A DNA stretch of 64,000 nt, from the NCBI RefSeq assembly GCF_009497655.1, contig NZ_CP023317.1:959501-1023500 (forward strand), given 5' to 3'. Each line of letters starts with the position of its first letter. The first letter of the stretch is position 1. The notes under the pieces were generated by a model. It had not been told where the DNA came from. It saw only the letters and a program-made list of their open reading frames with translations, and did no database searches. This DNA comes from Priestia megaterium. Lineage in GTDB: Bacteria > Bacillota > Bacilli > Bacillales > Bacillaceae_H. Made by a program: the position numbers and the translations under genes. Shown piece by piece: positions 1 through 8,545 of this stretch.

Positions 1-1156
1 CTTGTTCCCGCGTCCACGTTCCGCCTGCTGTCGGCATAACAAGAACAGCATTTTTAAGCTGATGATATGCTTTATGTTTAAAGGATTGAAGCTTATGTGA
101 AGCTTGAAATAAAGCAGCAGCATCATATTCTGATTTAGCTCCTGAACGAAGGACTTGCTCGGTTACAGGAAATGCTGTTTCTTCATGAGAAGTAATAAAT
201 TCTCCTAAGTCAGCCCAGCGCTCCGCTACGTATGGGCCGTCATACAATAAAGCAGCTGCTTCGCTTAAATACGAGCCGTCAATGTATTCAATGGGAATAG
301 ATAAACCTTCAATCTTTTTCACTGCTTGCTTCCAAGCTTCCTCGTACTGCTCAGCAAACGGTCCGTAAAATGAGAGCGGTTCTTTTACCATACAAATTTT
401 TTCAGGGAGAGCCGAAGAAGCCCGAACAACAGAGCGTGACCATGGATCTTGATCGTCTACTCCTCTAATAATAGAATCTACAAGCAGTACGTCACTCCAT
501 TCATGAGCAAAAGCAGTGACGCAGTCTAAGCTTTTACACGCCGGAACTACACCTGCAGATGGCCACGCTCCGAGAGAAGGTTTATAGCCAATTAAACGGT
601 TTAAACCGGCTGGAACGCGCCCTGAACCTGCTGTATCGGTACCTAAAGAAAAAGCAGCGTGCCCGCGAGCTACGGATACAGCTGACCCTGAGCTCGATCC
701 GCCGCTAATGAGCTCGGACTTTAACGCATTGTGCGTTTCGCCGTAAGGGCTTCGTGTACCGACCAGCCCTGTAGCAAATTGGTCCAAGTTGGTCTTTCCA
801 AGAGGAATAGCACCTGCATCAATAAGACGTTGAACAACCGTAGCATGTGCAGAAGGGATATACGTATATTCTTTACATCCGGCTGTCGTTGGTACATGTG
901 CTATATCAATATTATCTTTAACGGCGAATGGAATTCCCCATAAAGGTAACGCTTCAGGGCTTAGGGTAGCTAAGCGATCGAGATAAGGTTTTAACTCACC
1001 GAGTGTAGGAGGGGTAATCCAAATGTTCATATCTTTGTCAGCTTCTACACGCGTAAGAATTTGATGTACTACATCTTCCGGAGTTAATTCTTTTTTGATA
1101 TACATATCACGTAACCATTGAACCGAAAATGTTTTAGGCAAACTAACTGTTTTCAT
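1..1156 (-). CDS. Allophanate hydrolase, amidase domain (partial, C-terminus beyond left edge)
   Basis: Amidase-signature (AS) family enzyme that splits allophanate into two ammonia and two CO2, the last step after carboxylation of guanidine or urea. Reading leftward from ATG at 1156 gives about 385 open residues to the window edge. The AS glycine/serine motif GGSSSGSAVSVA is present, followed by LGTDTAGSGRVPAGLN, which is the AtzF/DUR1,2-type version (GSGRVP) rather than the GatA version. The catalytic Lys lies in FAVKDNID near residue 75. The family has a further C-terminal domain that would lie outside the window. It is last in a minus-strand operon, 14 nt after the carboxylase stop, and shares its riboswitch. 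A G-rich Shine-Dalgarno (GGACGGTGG) precedes the ATG. Function is seen from motifs; the role in guanidine rather than urea use is inferred from context. Confidence 0.9.
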   Translation of the reverse strand, partial: MKTVSLPKTFSVQWLRDMYIKKELTPEDVVHQILTRVEADKDMNIWITPPTLGELKPYLDRLATLSPEALPLWGIPFAVKDNIDIAHVPTTAGCKEYTYIPSAHATVVQRLIDAGAIPLGKTNLDQFATGLVGTRSPYGETHNALKSELISGGSSSGSAVSVARGHAAFSLGTDTAGSGRVPAGLNRLIGYKPSLGAWPSAGVVPACKSLDCVTAFAHEWSDVLLVDSIIRGVDDQDPWSRSVVRASSALPEKICMVKEPLSFYGPFAEQYEEAWKQAVKKIEGLSIPIEYIDGSYLSEAAALLYDGPYVAERWADLGEFITSHEETAFPVTEQVLRSGAKSEYDAAALFQASHKLQSFKHKAYHQLKNAVLVMPTAGGTWTREQ

Positions 1157-1170
1157 TGTATCCACCGTCC

Positions 1171-4100
1171 TTAATGAGTAATTGGAGAAAAGGCTTTTAT
1201 ACCGGCAATCAGCTGTCCAGCCTGTACTTCATCGCCGGGTTTTACATGAATAGAACTGATATATCCATCCATAGGTGCTAGCTGTGGAAACTCCATTTTC
1301 ATGCTTTCTTCGATAATTAACGTATCGCCTTTTTTAACTTTTTGTCCTTCTTCAACAAGAACTTTCCATACGCTTCCCGGCATTGTACAGCGGGCGGCCT
1401 CCGTACCTTCAGGCAGTTCTTGTTCCGTAATTTCAGCTGTTTCATGTTCAGAGACGTACTCAGCTAAGCCGAGTGCTTTCCAATCTTCTCGCTCTGTTTG
1501 AAAAGCAGCCTGCTGGGTGTGACGAAAAGCAGCCGTGCTTTCTTCAATAGATGAAAGAAAATCTAAATATTCTCCAAGTTTAAACGTTGTCTCCGTAATA
1601 TCTGCTTCAAATCTCCCGCGAAGAAAATCTTCGCGCAGTTTTAAAAGCTCATCTGCTTCTACTGGGTAAAATTGAATTTGATCAAAGAAACGAAGAAGCC
1701 ACGGTTTTCCTGCTTCAAAACTTTCCGTTTGACGAAGTCGGTTCCACATTTGAATCGTGCGTCCCACAAATTGATAGCCCCCAGGACCTTCCATTCCGTA
1801 TACGCACATATACGCACCGCCAATACCAACTGCATTTTCAGGTGTCCATGTACGAGCGGGATTATATTTCGTTGTCACTAAACGGTGACGAGGGTCTAGA
1901 GGCGTAGCAACAGGCGCGCCTAAATATACATCTCCAAGCCCCATTACAAGATAATTAGCGTCAAATACAACTCGTTTCACATCTTCAATGTGATCCAGAC
2001 CGTTTACTCGGCGAATAAACTCTAGATTGCTTGGACACCAGGGTGCATCTGGACGAACGTTTTGCTGATAGCGTTCAATAGCCAATTGAGTCGCAGGATC
2101 ATCCCATGAAAGCGGAAGTTTTACAATACGAGACGGAACTTCCATTTCTTCAAGTGGAGGAAGTGCGCGATCTATAGCTGAAATGTGCTGGCAAAGTTCA
2201 AGAATAGACATCTTTGTTGCATCAATATGAATTTGAAGAGAACGGATACCAGGCGTTAAATCTAGAACTGGTAAATCCTTATGCTTTTGAATAGCTTCCA
2301 TTAAAGCATGCACTTGGAAGCGAAGCAGCAGATCCAGCTCCATTTCTCCGTATTCTACAAGTATATTTGCATCGCCTGAGCAGCGGACGGAAAATGGGAA
2401 GCGTCTATTTTCCGTTTCGTTAATCAGCAGCGGATAATCGCTTTTGAGCGGCTGTGCTACTGGATTTGTAAGCACAGGAAGTGATGCAGATGTTCCGATA
2501 TGCTGTAAAAAGTCTTCCTGCGTACACTTGAGTTTTTCAGCTTGTTCAAGGTCAATTAATTTAAACGAAATTTTATCTCCGGGATGAAGCTGTCCTATTT
2601 TCCAAAACTCTGCTGAAGCAGTCGTAACAGGGCAAACAAAGCCGCCGAGGCTCGGACCGTCTGGGCCAAGTAAAATAGGCATATCTCCGGTTAAGTCTAA
2701 GGTGCCGATGGCATAGGCATTATCATGAATATTTGATGGGTGCAAACCGGCTTCTCCTCCATCTTCACGGGTCCAAAAAGGAGCGGGACCTATTAACCTA
2801 ACGCCTGTTCTAGAGCTGTTAAAATGAACTTCCCATTTTGTATCTGTTAGCTGCTGTAAGTACTCTGGCTGCAAAAACTCTTCTGTACAATGAGGGCCGG
2901 GAATCACTCCGATTGTCCATTCTTTAGACATGGTCGGCTGGTAGGAAAGAGCAAGTTCATTTTCAACGTGAGCGTAGTCAGAAACACGCAGTACATCTCC
3001 CGTGCGAAGTGCTCTTCCGCCGTGTCCTCCGAAACTTCCTAGTGTAAAAGTAGAAGAACTGCCTAATATTTTAGGCATATCAAGTCCGCCGCCAATCAGT
3101 AAATACGTGCGCATTCCTTCGGTTGCTTCACCAAATGAAAGAATTTGTTCCGGCTTTGCTTGAATGGTTTTATACATGGGAATTTCAGCGCCGTCTAATG
3201 TAGCATGCATGTTAGCACCGGTAATACAAAAAGATACATCGTCTCTAAATTTATAAGAGCCGCCTCGGAGAGTCATTTCAATTCCCGGGGCATCCGGTGA
3301 ATTTCCGAGAAGTTTGTTTCCTATGCGAAAAGCAAAAGGATCCATTGGGCCGCACGGAGGAACTCCTACATTCCAGTGCCCGGTGCGTCCCGGGTAATCT
3401 TGAACAGTAGACTGAACGCCGCCGTCTAAAACTTCAATTGCTTGTTCGCTCGGAGTATATGAGTTAAGCATTTGAGTATACACATCGCCTGTTTTACACG
3501 CTTTTTCTTCTAACAGTCCCTGCAAGTATTGAAGATTAGTAGTAACGCCGTATAATCTTGTCTCTTTTAAAGCAGCGCTCAATTTTAGAAGAGCTTCTTC
3601 TCGTGTTTTTCCATGAACGATAATTTTAGCTAGCATAGGATCATAAAGTGATGTTACAGTAATGCCGTCTCGCACCCATGTTTCAACTCGAGCACTTTTA
3701 GAGAAAATGGCTTGGTCGATTTGCCCGCCGCTTGGACGAAAATCATTTAAGCAATCTTCGGCATAAATACGCGCTTGGATACTGTGACCTGAAGGAACAG
3801 GAAGCAAAGAAGGAAGGTTTACCAGCTCATCGCATGCTTCTTTAAGCATCCATTCTACTAAATCGATGTTTAACACTTCTTCTGTAACGCCGTGTTCTAC
3901 TTGAAGACGAGTATTTACTTCTAAAAAATAAAACTTCTCCGCTTCGGCGTCATATAAAAATTCTACTGTTCCTGCACTTCGGTATCCCACTTCTTTAGCT
4001 AGTCGAGTAGCTGCTTGCAGCATATTTTCCCGTATATATGAAGGGAAGTTTGGAGCTGGACTTTCTTCAATTACTTTTTGATTTCTTCGCTGAATAGAGC

Positions 4101-4782
4101 AGTCGCGTTCCCCTAAAGCTACTACTTCTCCAAAAGAATTCCCGAAGATTTGAACTTCCACATGGCGAGCTTTTTGAATGTATTTCTCTAAAAAAACACC
4201 GCTGTTTTTAAAGTTTGTTTGTGCTAAATGGCAAACTGAGTCAAAAGCGGCTTGAAGCGCTTTTTCATCCTGGCAAACACGCATTCCAATTCCGCCGCCC
4301 CCAGCTGTACTTTTTAACATAACGGGATAGCCAATCTCTTCAGCAGCACGTACAGCTTCTGATACATCTGTAATAAGAGGTGTACCAGGAAGCAAAGGCA
4401 CGTCCGCTTTTTGCGCAATTTCCCGAGCTGAATGTTTCAATCCGAATATTTCCATTTGCTGAGGTGTAGGACCAATAAATACAATTCCTTCAGCTCGACA
4501 GCGACGAGCAAATTCCGCGTTTTCGCTTAAAAAACCGTAGCCTGGATGAATAGCTTCTGCTCCTGTTTTCTTTGCGATATCTAGAATAAGGTCTTCGTTT
4601 AAATAACTTTCTTTGACCGGGCCGCTGCCAATTAAAATGGCTTCATCTGCTTCATCAACGTGCAGGCTGTCTTGATCAGCTTCTGTATAAACAGCCACAG
4701 ATTTCACTCCAAAATGTCGTAATGTTCGCTCAATTCTAACGGCAATTGCTCCTCGGTTCGCAATTAATACTTTTGTAAACAT
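1171..4782 (-). CDS. Biotin-dependent guanidine/urea carboxylase
   Basis: Single-chain ATP- and biotin-dependent carboxylase of 1203 residues. Domains in order: biotin carboxylase (about 1-450, starting MFTKVLIANRGAIAVR, ATP-grasp loop GGGGIGMR near 160); allophanate-hydrolase-subunit-2/KipA-like carboxyltransferase half (about 455-770, STVQDYPGR); subunit-1/KipI-like half (about 785-1010); and a C-terminal biotin carrier domain with the biotinylation motif ESMKME (target Lys about 1162). This is the full urea-carboxylase architecture. Because it is flanked by two DUF1989 proteins and lies downstream of a guanidine-I riboswitch, guanidine is the likelier physiological substrate, giving carboxyguanidine. 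The start is supported by AAGGAGT upstream. The discriminating active-site residue between urea and guanidine carboxylases was not checked, so substrate is inferred from context only. Confidence 0.92.
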   Translation of the reverse strand: MFTKVLIANRGAIAVRIERTLRHFGVKSVAVYTEADQDSLHVDEADEAILIGSGPVKESYLNEDLILDIAKKTGAEAIHPGYGFLSENAEFARRCRAEGIVFIGPTPQQMEIFGLKHSAREIAQKADVPLLPGTPLITDVSEAVRAAEEIGYPVMLKSTAGGGGIGMRVCQDEKALQAAFDSVCHLAQTNFKNSGVFLEKYIQKARHVEVQIFGNSFGEVVALGERDCSIQRRNQKVIEESPAPNFPSYIRENMLQAATRLAKEVGYRSAGTVEFLYDAEAEKFYFLEVNTRLQVEHGVTEEVLNIDLVEWMLKEACDELVNLPSLLPVPSGHSIQARIYAEDCLNDFRPSGGQIDQAIFSKSARVETWVRDGITVTSLYDPMLAKIIVHGKTREEALLKLSAALKETRLYGVTTNLQYLQGLLEEKACKTGDVYTQMLNSYTPSEQAIEVLDGGVQSTVQDYPGRTGHWNVGVPPCGPMDPFAFRIGNKLLGNSPDAPGIEMTLRGGSYKFRDDVSFCITGANMHATLDGAEIPMYKTIQAKPEQILSFGEATEGMRTYLLIGGGLDMPKILGSSSTFTLGSFGGHGGRALRTGDVLRVSDYAHVENELALSYQPTMSKEWTIGVIPGPHCTEEFLQPEYLQQLTDTKWEVHFNSSRTGVRLIGPAPFWTREDGGEAGLHPSNIHDNAYAIGTLDLTGDMPILLGPDGPSLGGFVCPVTTASAEFWKIGQLHPGDKISFKLIDLEQAEKLKCTQEDFLQHIGTSASLPVLTNPVAQPLKSDYPLLINETENRRFPFSVRCSGDANILVEYGEMELDLLLRFQVHALMEAIQKHKDLPVLDLTPGIRSLQIHIDATKMSILELCQHISAIDRALPPLEEMEVPSRIVKLPLSWDDPATQLAIERYQQNVRPDAPWCPSNLEFIRRVNGLDHIEDVKRVVFDANYLVMGLGDVYLGAPVATPLDPRHRLVTTKYNPARTWTPENAVGIGGAYMCVYGMEGPGGYQFVGRTIQMWNRLRQTESFEAGKPWLLRFFDQIQFYPVEADELLKLREDFLRGRFEADITETTFKLGEYLDFLSSIEESTAAFRHTQQAAFQTEREDWKALGLAEYVSEHETAEITEQELPEGTEAARCTMPGSVWKVLVEEGQKVKKGDTLIIEESMKMEFPQLAPMDGYISSIHVKPGDEVQAGQLIAGIKAFSPITH

Positions 4783-4798
4783 AGATGAACACTCCTTT

Positions 4799-5452
4799 TT
4801 ATAATGAATCCCAAATAACTAAGCGAATAGGGGTAGGGTTATAATCGTTGCACGGATTATTAAGCTGAGGGCAGTTGCTGATCAATACAAGTGTAGGATT
4901 GATCGCTTCCATTTCTACATAGTATCCAGGTGCAGACACTCCGTCATTAAACGTTAATCCGCCGCTTGGCGTCACGGGTACATTCATAAAAAAGTTTACG
5001 TTCGGTGCTAAATCTCTTTTAGTGTAGCGGCTATCATATTTTGATAGCTGCAGCATAAATGTATCTCGGCAGTTATGCATCGGAAGCGTGTCATGTGCAT
5101 AACGTACGGTGTTGCTTTGTGCGGAACAAGCTCCGCCTAGGGTATCGTGGCGTCCGCACGTGTCAGCTACAATTTTGACTAGTTCTTTGCCAGATTGAGA
5201 AAGCAGCACCGTGCCGGTGGATAAATAAATATTTCCTTGATTAGCAATCGTCGATACTGCACTGTAATGATCTTCTGGATTTTCTGCATCAAAGAATAAC
5301 GTATCCGCTGCTTGATTGCCTTCTACATCTATTATTCTAAGAGTTTGTCCTGGTTTAAGTTCGTGCATCCAGCCGTCCCCAGCCAGTACCGTTTCATCAT
5401 AAATTGCGTTCTCTATTTTTCTGCTACTTTCCACTCGGTTAAATACAGCCAT
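4799..5452 (-). CDS. DUF1989 protein, probable carboxyguanidine deiminase subunit
   Basis: Formerly called urea carboxylase-associated protein. Family knowledge: two DUF1989 proteins (CgdA/CgdB in Pseudomonas) form the carboxyguanidine deiminase that turns carboxyguanidine into allophanate and ammonia. Features seen: [16 protein letters not shown] near the N-terminus, the Cys-rich stretch [17 protein letters not shown] in mid-protein and a conserved FMNVPV. I place the start at ATG 5452 rather than 5470, because AAGGAGG lies 8 nt before it and inside the longer reading. This gives 217 residues. It is followed 16 nt later by the carboxylase. Which of the two subunits corresponds to CgdA or CgdB was not resolved. 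Confidence 0.88.
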   Translation of the reverse strand: MAVFNRVESSRKIENAIYDETVLAGDGWMHELKPGQTLRIIDVEGNQAADTLFFDAENPEDHYSAVSTIANQGNIYLSTGTVLLSQSGKELVKIVADTCGRHDTLGGACSAQSNTVRYAHDTLPMHNCRDTFMLQLSKYDSRYTKRDLAPNVNFFMNVPVTPSGGLTFNDGVSAPGYYVEMEAINPTLVLISNCPQLNNPCNDYNPTPIRLVIWDSL

Positions 5453-5472
5453 TATAGAAGCCTCCTTCATTT

Positions 5473-6210
5473 TTAAATCGTTGATAATGTTTTATTTCCA
5501 AGCAATAGGTCATAAGACCATGTGTTTTCAAACGCTCGTTTATTTTCAGGTCTAAAATTTAAACAGTAGTCATCTGAGCTAACAGGAGCTGCTTCATCTA
5601 CGGTTATCTCAATCGGAACAGAAGGATACGTTTTACTTGGGTCTAAAGGGTTAGGGGTATTAGACAGTACAAAAAGCAAATCCATTTCTGTTCTAAGCGT
5701 AATAAAATCTCCTTTTTTACAATGAGAAGAAACAAAATTCATATTGCCTTCTTCGTCGCAGTATACTTTTGAAAATAAGTTAAGATTAGGGACTAAATCC
5801 CGTGTTGTTAAACCGTTGCGCAGAAGCTCCATTGAGAAGTTTTCTTCTCCATTCCTTCTCCATGCGTTTCGGGATTCTTGATAAGTAGATGCACCGTATT
5901 TTTGCTGAGTGAAGCTGCGCGTAGTATAGCCTGAAATGGTATCATGCCAGCCGGTGGTGTCAGCAGTGATGCTTGCAAATACTCTGCCGTTGTCACTCAT
6001 CAGAACGTGTCCTTTTGTTAAATGAGCAGTATGCTGAGCTTTTAAGGTATCAGGCATGTTGTATCGTTCCGTTAAATCATAAGCGTTGTACAATAGTAGG
6101 GATGCGTTTGCACCGGATTCTTGTGCGGTAAACGTCACTGATTTTCCTCTCCCAATTCGTCCTGACCATTTTCCGCCCGCTGGGATGGTTTGCTTCCAGA
6201 TATAACTCAT
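5473..6210 (-). CDS. DUF1989 protein, second probable carboxyguanidine deiminase subunit
   Basis: First gene of the guanidine operon, 245 residues, start supported by AAGGAGG. It is paralogous to the next gene (DUF1989): it shares the C-terminal [17 protein letters not shown] block and the [11 protein letters not shown]/CGRHDTLGG metal-site block, but lacks the Cys of the latter (DTTGWHDTI). That asymmetry fits a heteromeric enzyme in which only one subunit carries a full metal site; this is inference. The stop is 20 nt upstream of the corrected start of the next gene. Expression should be switched on by guanidine through the leader RNA at 6235-6392. Confidence 0.87.
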   Translation of the reverse strand: MSYIWKQTIPAGGKWSGRIGRGKSVTFTAQESGANASLLLYNAYDLTERYNMPDTLKAQHTAHLTKGHVLMSDNGRVFASITADTTGWHDTISGYTTRSFTQQKYGASTYQESRNAWRRNGEENFSMELLRNGLTTRDLVPNLNLFSKVYCDEEGNMNFVSSHCKKGDFITLRTEMDLLFVLSNTPNPLDPSKTYPSVPIEITVDEAAPVSSDDYCLNFRPENKRAFENTWSYDLLLGNKTLSTI

Positions 6211-6234
6211 AAAATAACCTCCTTAGAATAAAAA

Positions 6235-6392
6235 AAGGATAAAAGCTTGGGAGAGTAGTCTCCCAGGCTTTTATCCTTCCGTGTTATACAGCATAGCGCC
6301 ATATCGCTCTCTCTCGGACCAGTCTTTAACATATGTTAAACGGAACCCTAGACAGCTTTTTTGTTCTTAACATCTGTAAGAACCTTTATCCA
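6235..6392 (-). promoter_or_regulatory. Guanidine-I (ykkC class 1) riboswitch with terminator, upstream of the guanidine operon
   Basis: Reading the minus strand, the ykkC consensus blocks appear in order: CTAGGGTTCCG, then TGGTCCGAGAG, then ACACGGAAGGATAAAAGCC. The 3' part doubles as one arm of a hairpin (AAAAGCCTGGGAGA paired with TCTCCCAAGCTTTT, 6241-6272) followed by a T-run at 6232-6240, giving an intrinsic terminator. In this class guanidinium binding stabilises the aptamer and blocks the terminator, so genes are ON with guanidine. The blocks match the guanidine subtype; ligand identity follows from those blocks plus the genes controlled. Confidence 0.93.
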
Positions 6393-6486
6393 TTTGTGGC
6401 TTTCGATTAATCGTAGTATAGTATGTTTGAAAATAAGTTGACAAGCAGTTTGTTAGAATACCTGACACAAAAACTGATTTTTTAGT

Positions 6487-7836
6487 TTATTTTTCAGGAA
6501 CCGTCACTTTTGAATGATCTCTCTTTGCAAAAGGAGCCGATAGTCGAGATTTTACAAATAAATAGAGAAATCCAACCGTAAGCCAGGCGACACCAATCAA
6601 AAGAGTGTCTTTGTTTAACAGTGTGAGCAGCCATCCGATAAATGCCGCTCCTATCAAAGGGAAGATTAAATAAAGTATTGTTTCAGTAAACGACCGTTTC
6701 TTTAACTTAATATAAAAATGGGCAATGACTGATAGATTAACAAATGTAAAAGCGGTTAAGGCACCGAAACTGACAAAAGTAACGGCTGTGTTTAAATCAA
6801 TAAACATTCCCAAAAACGAAAAAGCGGTAACAAGCAAGATATTCACCACGGGCGTTTTAAACGTTGGATGAATATATGAAAATACCTTCTGAGGCAGCAC
6901 GGATTCACGGCCTAAAGCATATAAAAAGCGAGTCACGCTTGTGACTGAAGAAACTCCTTGAGTAAAGGTTGCGATAATTAAGACCGTAATAAATAGACTG
7001 CTTAAAAGATTTCCGCCCACTAATTTTACAAGGGTGTAGGCAGCATTATCAGGATTAGTAAATGTGAATCCCGGATAGGCAATCTGTGTAAAATACGAAA
7101 TAGCGATGTACATAACAGCTGCAATACAAACAATAAGAAAAATGGCTTTTGGAATGGTCCTTTCCGGTTGAATCGTTTCTTCCGCCATTGTTGTCACGGC
7201 ATCAAATCCTAAAAAGCAAAAGCAAATGAGCGCAGCTCCAGAAAAGATAGTCGTAAACGGTACATCTGAAGCCAAAAAAGGATGAAGTGAAAAAAGAGTA
7301 GAAGAACTAGCTTGACCTGTTGCAATATCTTTGATGATAAATAAACAAAACAAACTTATAAATAGAATCTGAACTACAACAGAGATGCCGCTTATACGAG
7401 CGACAGATTTAATACCAACAATATTGACTAAAGCTAAGATAATGTTCATGACAATGACCCATACGTATACAGGAATAGAAGGAAATTCTGTATGCATAAA
7501 AATACCAAATGTTAAAATAGCGATAATAGGGGAGAAAATATAGTCTAAAAGAAGTGCCCAGCCTACTAAAAAGCCAAGGCGAGGATGTATAGCTTTTTTC
7601 GTATACGTATAAGCAGATCCTGCTATTGGATATGCTTTTACCATTCGGCTATAGCTATATGCGGTAAAAAAGATAGCTAAAAAAGCAATTAAATAAGCAA
7701 GGACCATTTGCCCTCCAGCCGCATCGTAGGCTACTCCGTAAACTGTAAAGAAAATCATCGGAGTCATCCAGGCAAGACCCAAAAATACAATTTGATATAC
7801 CTTTAGCGATTTACTTAACGCTGGTTGGTTGTTCAT
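6487..7836 (-). CDS. APC-family permease under guanidine riboswitch control
   Basis: Membrane transporter of 449 residues with about 12 predicted hydrophobic helices and the amino acid-polyamine-organocation N-terminus (LKVYQIVFLGLAWMTPMIFFTVYG) and the loop motif MVKAYPIAGSAYTYTKKAI typical of APC transporters. It has its own guanidine-I riboswitch at 7875-8030, so it probably imports guanidine or a guanidino compound that feeds the enzymes encoded just downstream. The substrate is inferred from regulation and neighbourhood. APC members usually carry amino acids or amines, so uptake of a guanidino amino acid or agmatine-like compound is the alternative. The cytosolic C-terminus ends in a short basic tail. 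Confidence 0.88.
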   Translation of the reverse strand: MNNQPALSKSLKVYQIVFLGLAWMTPMIFFTVYGVAYDAAGGQMVLAYLIAFLAIFFTAYSYSRMVKAYPIAGSAYTYTKKAIHPRLGFLVGWALLLDYIFSPIIAILTFGIFMHTEFPSIPVYVWVIVMNIILALVNIVGIKSVARISGISVVVQILFISLFCLFIIKDIATGQASSSTLFSLHPFLASDVPFTTIFSGAALICFCFLGFDAVTTMAEETIQPERTIPKAIFLIVCIAAVMYIAISYFTQIAYPGFTFTNPDNAAYTLVKLVGGNLLSSLFITVLIIATFTQGVSSVTSVTRFLYALGRESVLPQKVFSYIHPTFKTPVVNILLVTAFSFLGMFIDLNTAVTFVSFGALTAFTFVNLSVIAHFYIKLKKRSFTETILYLIFPLIGAAFIGWLLTLLNKDTLLIGVAWLTVGFLYLFVKSRLSAPFAKRDHSKVTVPEK

Positions 7837-7874
7837 ATAAATCCCTTCTTTCCTCTATTTTATACTAGTAAAAA

Positions 7875-8030
7875 AGAAAAGCCTGGGAGAATGATGTCAT
7901 TCTCCCAGGCTTTTATCCTTCCGTGTATACGGACCGTTCCGTACGCTCTCTCTCGGACCAGCCTTTAACATGTGTTAAACGGAACCCTAGATCGCTTTTT
8001 GTCTTCAACAGAGTGAAGACCTTTATAGAT
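7875..8030 (-). promoter_or_regulatory. Second guanidine-I riboswitch with terminator, upstream of the permease
   Basis: Minus-strand blocks CTAGGGTTCCG, GGTCCGAGAG and ACACGGAAGGATAAAAGCC are identical in order and nearly identical in sequence to the element at 6235-6392. The terminator is a near-perfect inverted repeat (7881-7894 against 7897-7910, GCCTGGGAGAATGA) followed by a T-rich tail on the transcribed strand. It lies about 40 nt upstream of the permease ATG. The close likeness of the two leaders suggests a local duplication. Confidence 0.93.
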
Positions 8031-8172
8031 AATGTAAGTAGTTCGAAGTATAAGCAGGATTATAAGAAGATGCAACTACTGTGTTAGATAGTTTAACAAA
8101 CTTTTAAAAAAAGTAAACTTTTGTAAAAGGCGAACTATATATAATTTTATTAAAAAGATTATTCGCTTATAT

Positions 8173-8201
8173 TTGACTTATGGAGAGACCTATAGTATAT
8201 T
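8173..8201 (+). promoter_or_regulatory. Sigma-A promoter driving the tandem riboswitch
   Basis: TTGACT at 8173-8178, spacer of exactly 17 nt, TATATT at 8196-8201. The predicted start site lies about 20 nt before the first paired base of the guanine aptamer, which is the expected distance for a riboswitch leader. Confidence 0.65.
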
Positions 8202-8227
8202 TGTAGACAAGAAAAAGCTAAATACGG

Positions 8228-8302
8228 TTCACTCATATATGTTTGAGAATATGGCTCAGACGTTTCTACCTTATCACCGTAAATGATAGGACTATGAGTA
8301 AA
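8228..8302 (+). promoter_or_regulatory. Purine riboswitch aptamer, guanine type
   Basis: P1 is ACTCATA (8231-8237) with TATGAGT (8293-8299). P2 is GTTTGAG with CTCAGAC around loop AATATGG. The junction carries the invariant TTTCTACC, and P3 is TTATCA with TGATAG around loop CCGTAAA. The specificity position in the J3/1 sequence GACTAT (8290-8295) is C at 8292, which marks the guanine rather than the adenine class (GATTAT). The two loops have the sequences expected for the loop-loop contact of this family. Confidence 0.93.
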
Positions 8303-8425
8303 AAGTGAATCTAGGTTCCCATTTTTACGTTAGTAGAAAGTTTGGTCCAAGCGATTCACATATTCATTTTTGAAAAGAAGTGGATATGACACCGAAGGGA
8401 TAAAAGCCCAGGCGGGTAGGTTTTT
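8303..8425 (+). promoter_or_regulatory. ykkC subtype-2 aptamer resembling the PRPP class, in tandem with the guanine aptamer
   Basis: Immediately after the guanine aptamer come AAGTGAATCTAGGTTCC, then TTGGTCCAAGCGATTC, then GACACCGAAGGGATAAAAGCC continuing into CAGGCGGGTAGGT. These match in order the conserved blocks of PRPP riboswitches as I recall them (GUGAAAGUGUACCUAGGG; GGACCGAGCGGUAC; ACACC.AAGGGACAAAAGCC). The first block has one G fewer than usual. The variant GGTCCAAGCG differs from the GGTCCGAGAG of the guanidine elements nearby. The related ppGpp subclass differs at few positions and was not excluded by structure. Guanine-PRPP tandems are known (Sherlock and colleagues, 2018), which supports this reading. 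Confidence 0.8.
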
Positions 8426-8468
8426 GCTCATTGTATTTGAGAGACCTGCCTTTGTTTGGGCTTTTTCT
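8402..8468 (+). terminator. Riboswitch-controlled intrinsic terminator
   Basis: AAAAGCCCA (8402-8410) pairs with TGGGCTTTT (8456-8464), and GGCGGGT (8411-8417) pairs with ACCTGCC (8444-8450), followed by a T-run. The 5' arm is also the 3' end of the ykkC-type aptamer, so ligand binding there should prevent termination. Confidence 0.8.
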
Positions 8469-8545
8469 TATGTGTCTATTTACAGTGTGAGCGAGTGGTG
8501 GAAATTTTTTGCTTGTATCTGCATTGCTTTCTGGGGAGAATAGCG

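Noticed and set aside
8456-8545. Longer 84-residue version of the small frame after the riboswitch
   Set aside because: Its extra N-terminal codons lie over the riboswitch terminator and have no ribosome site.
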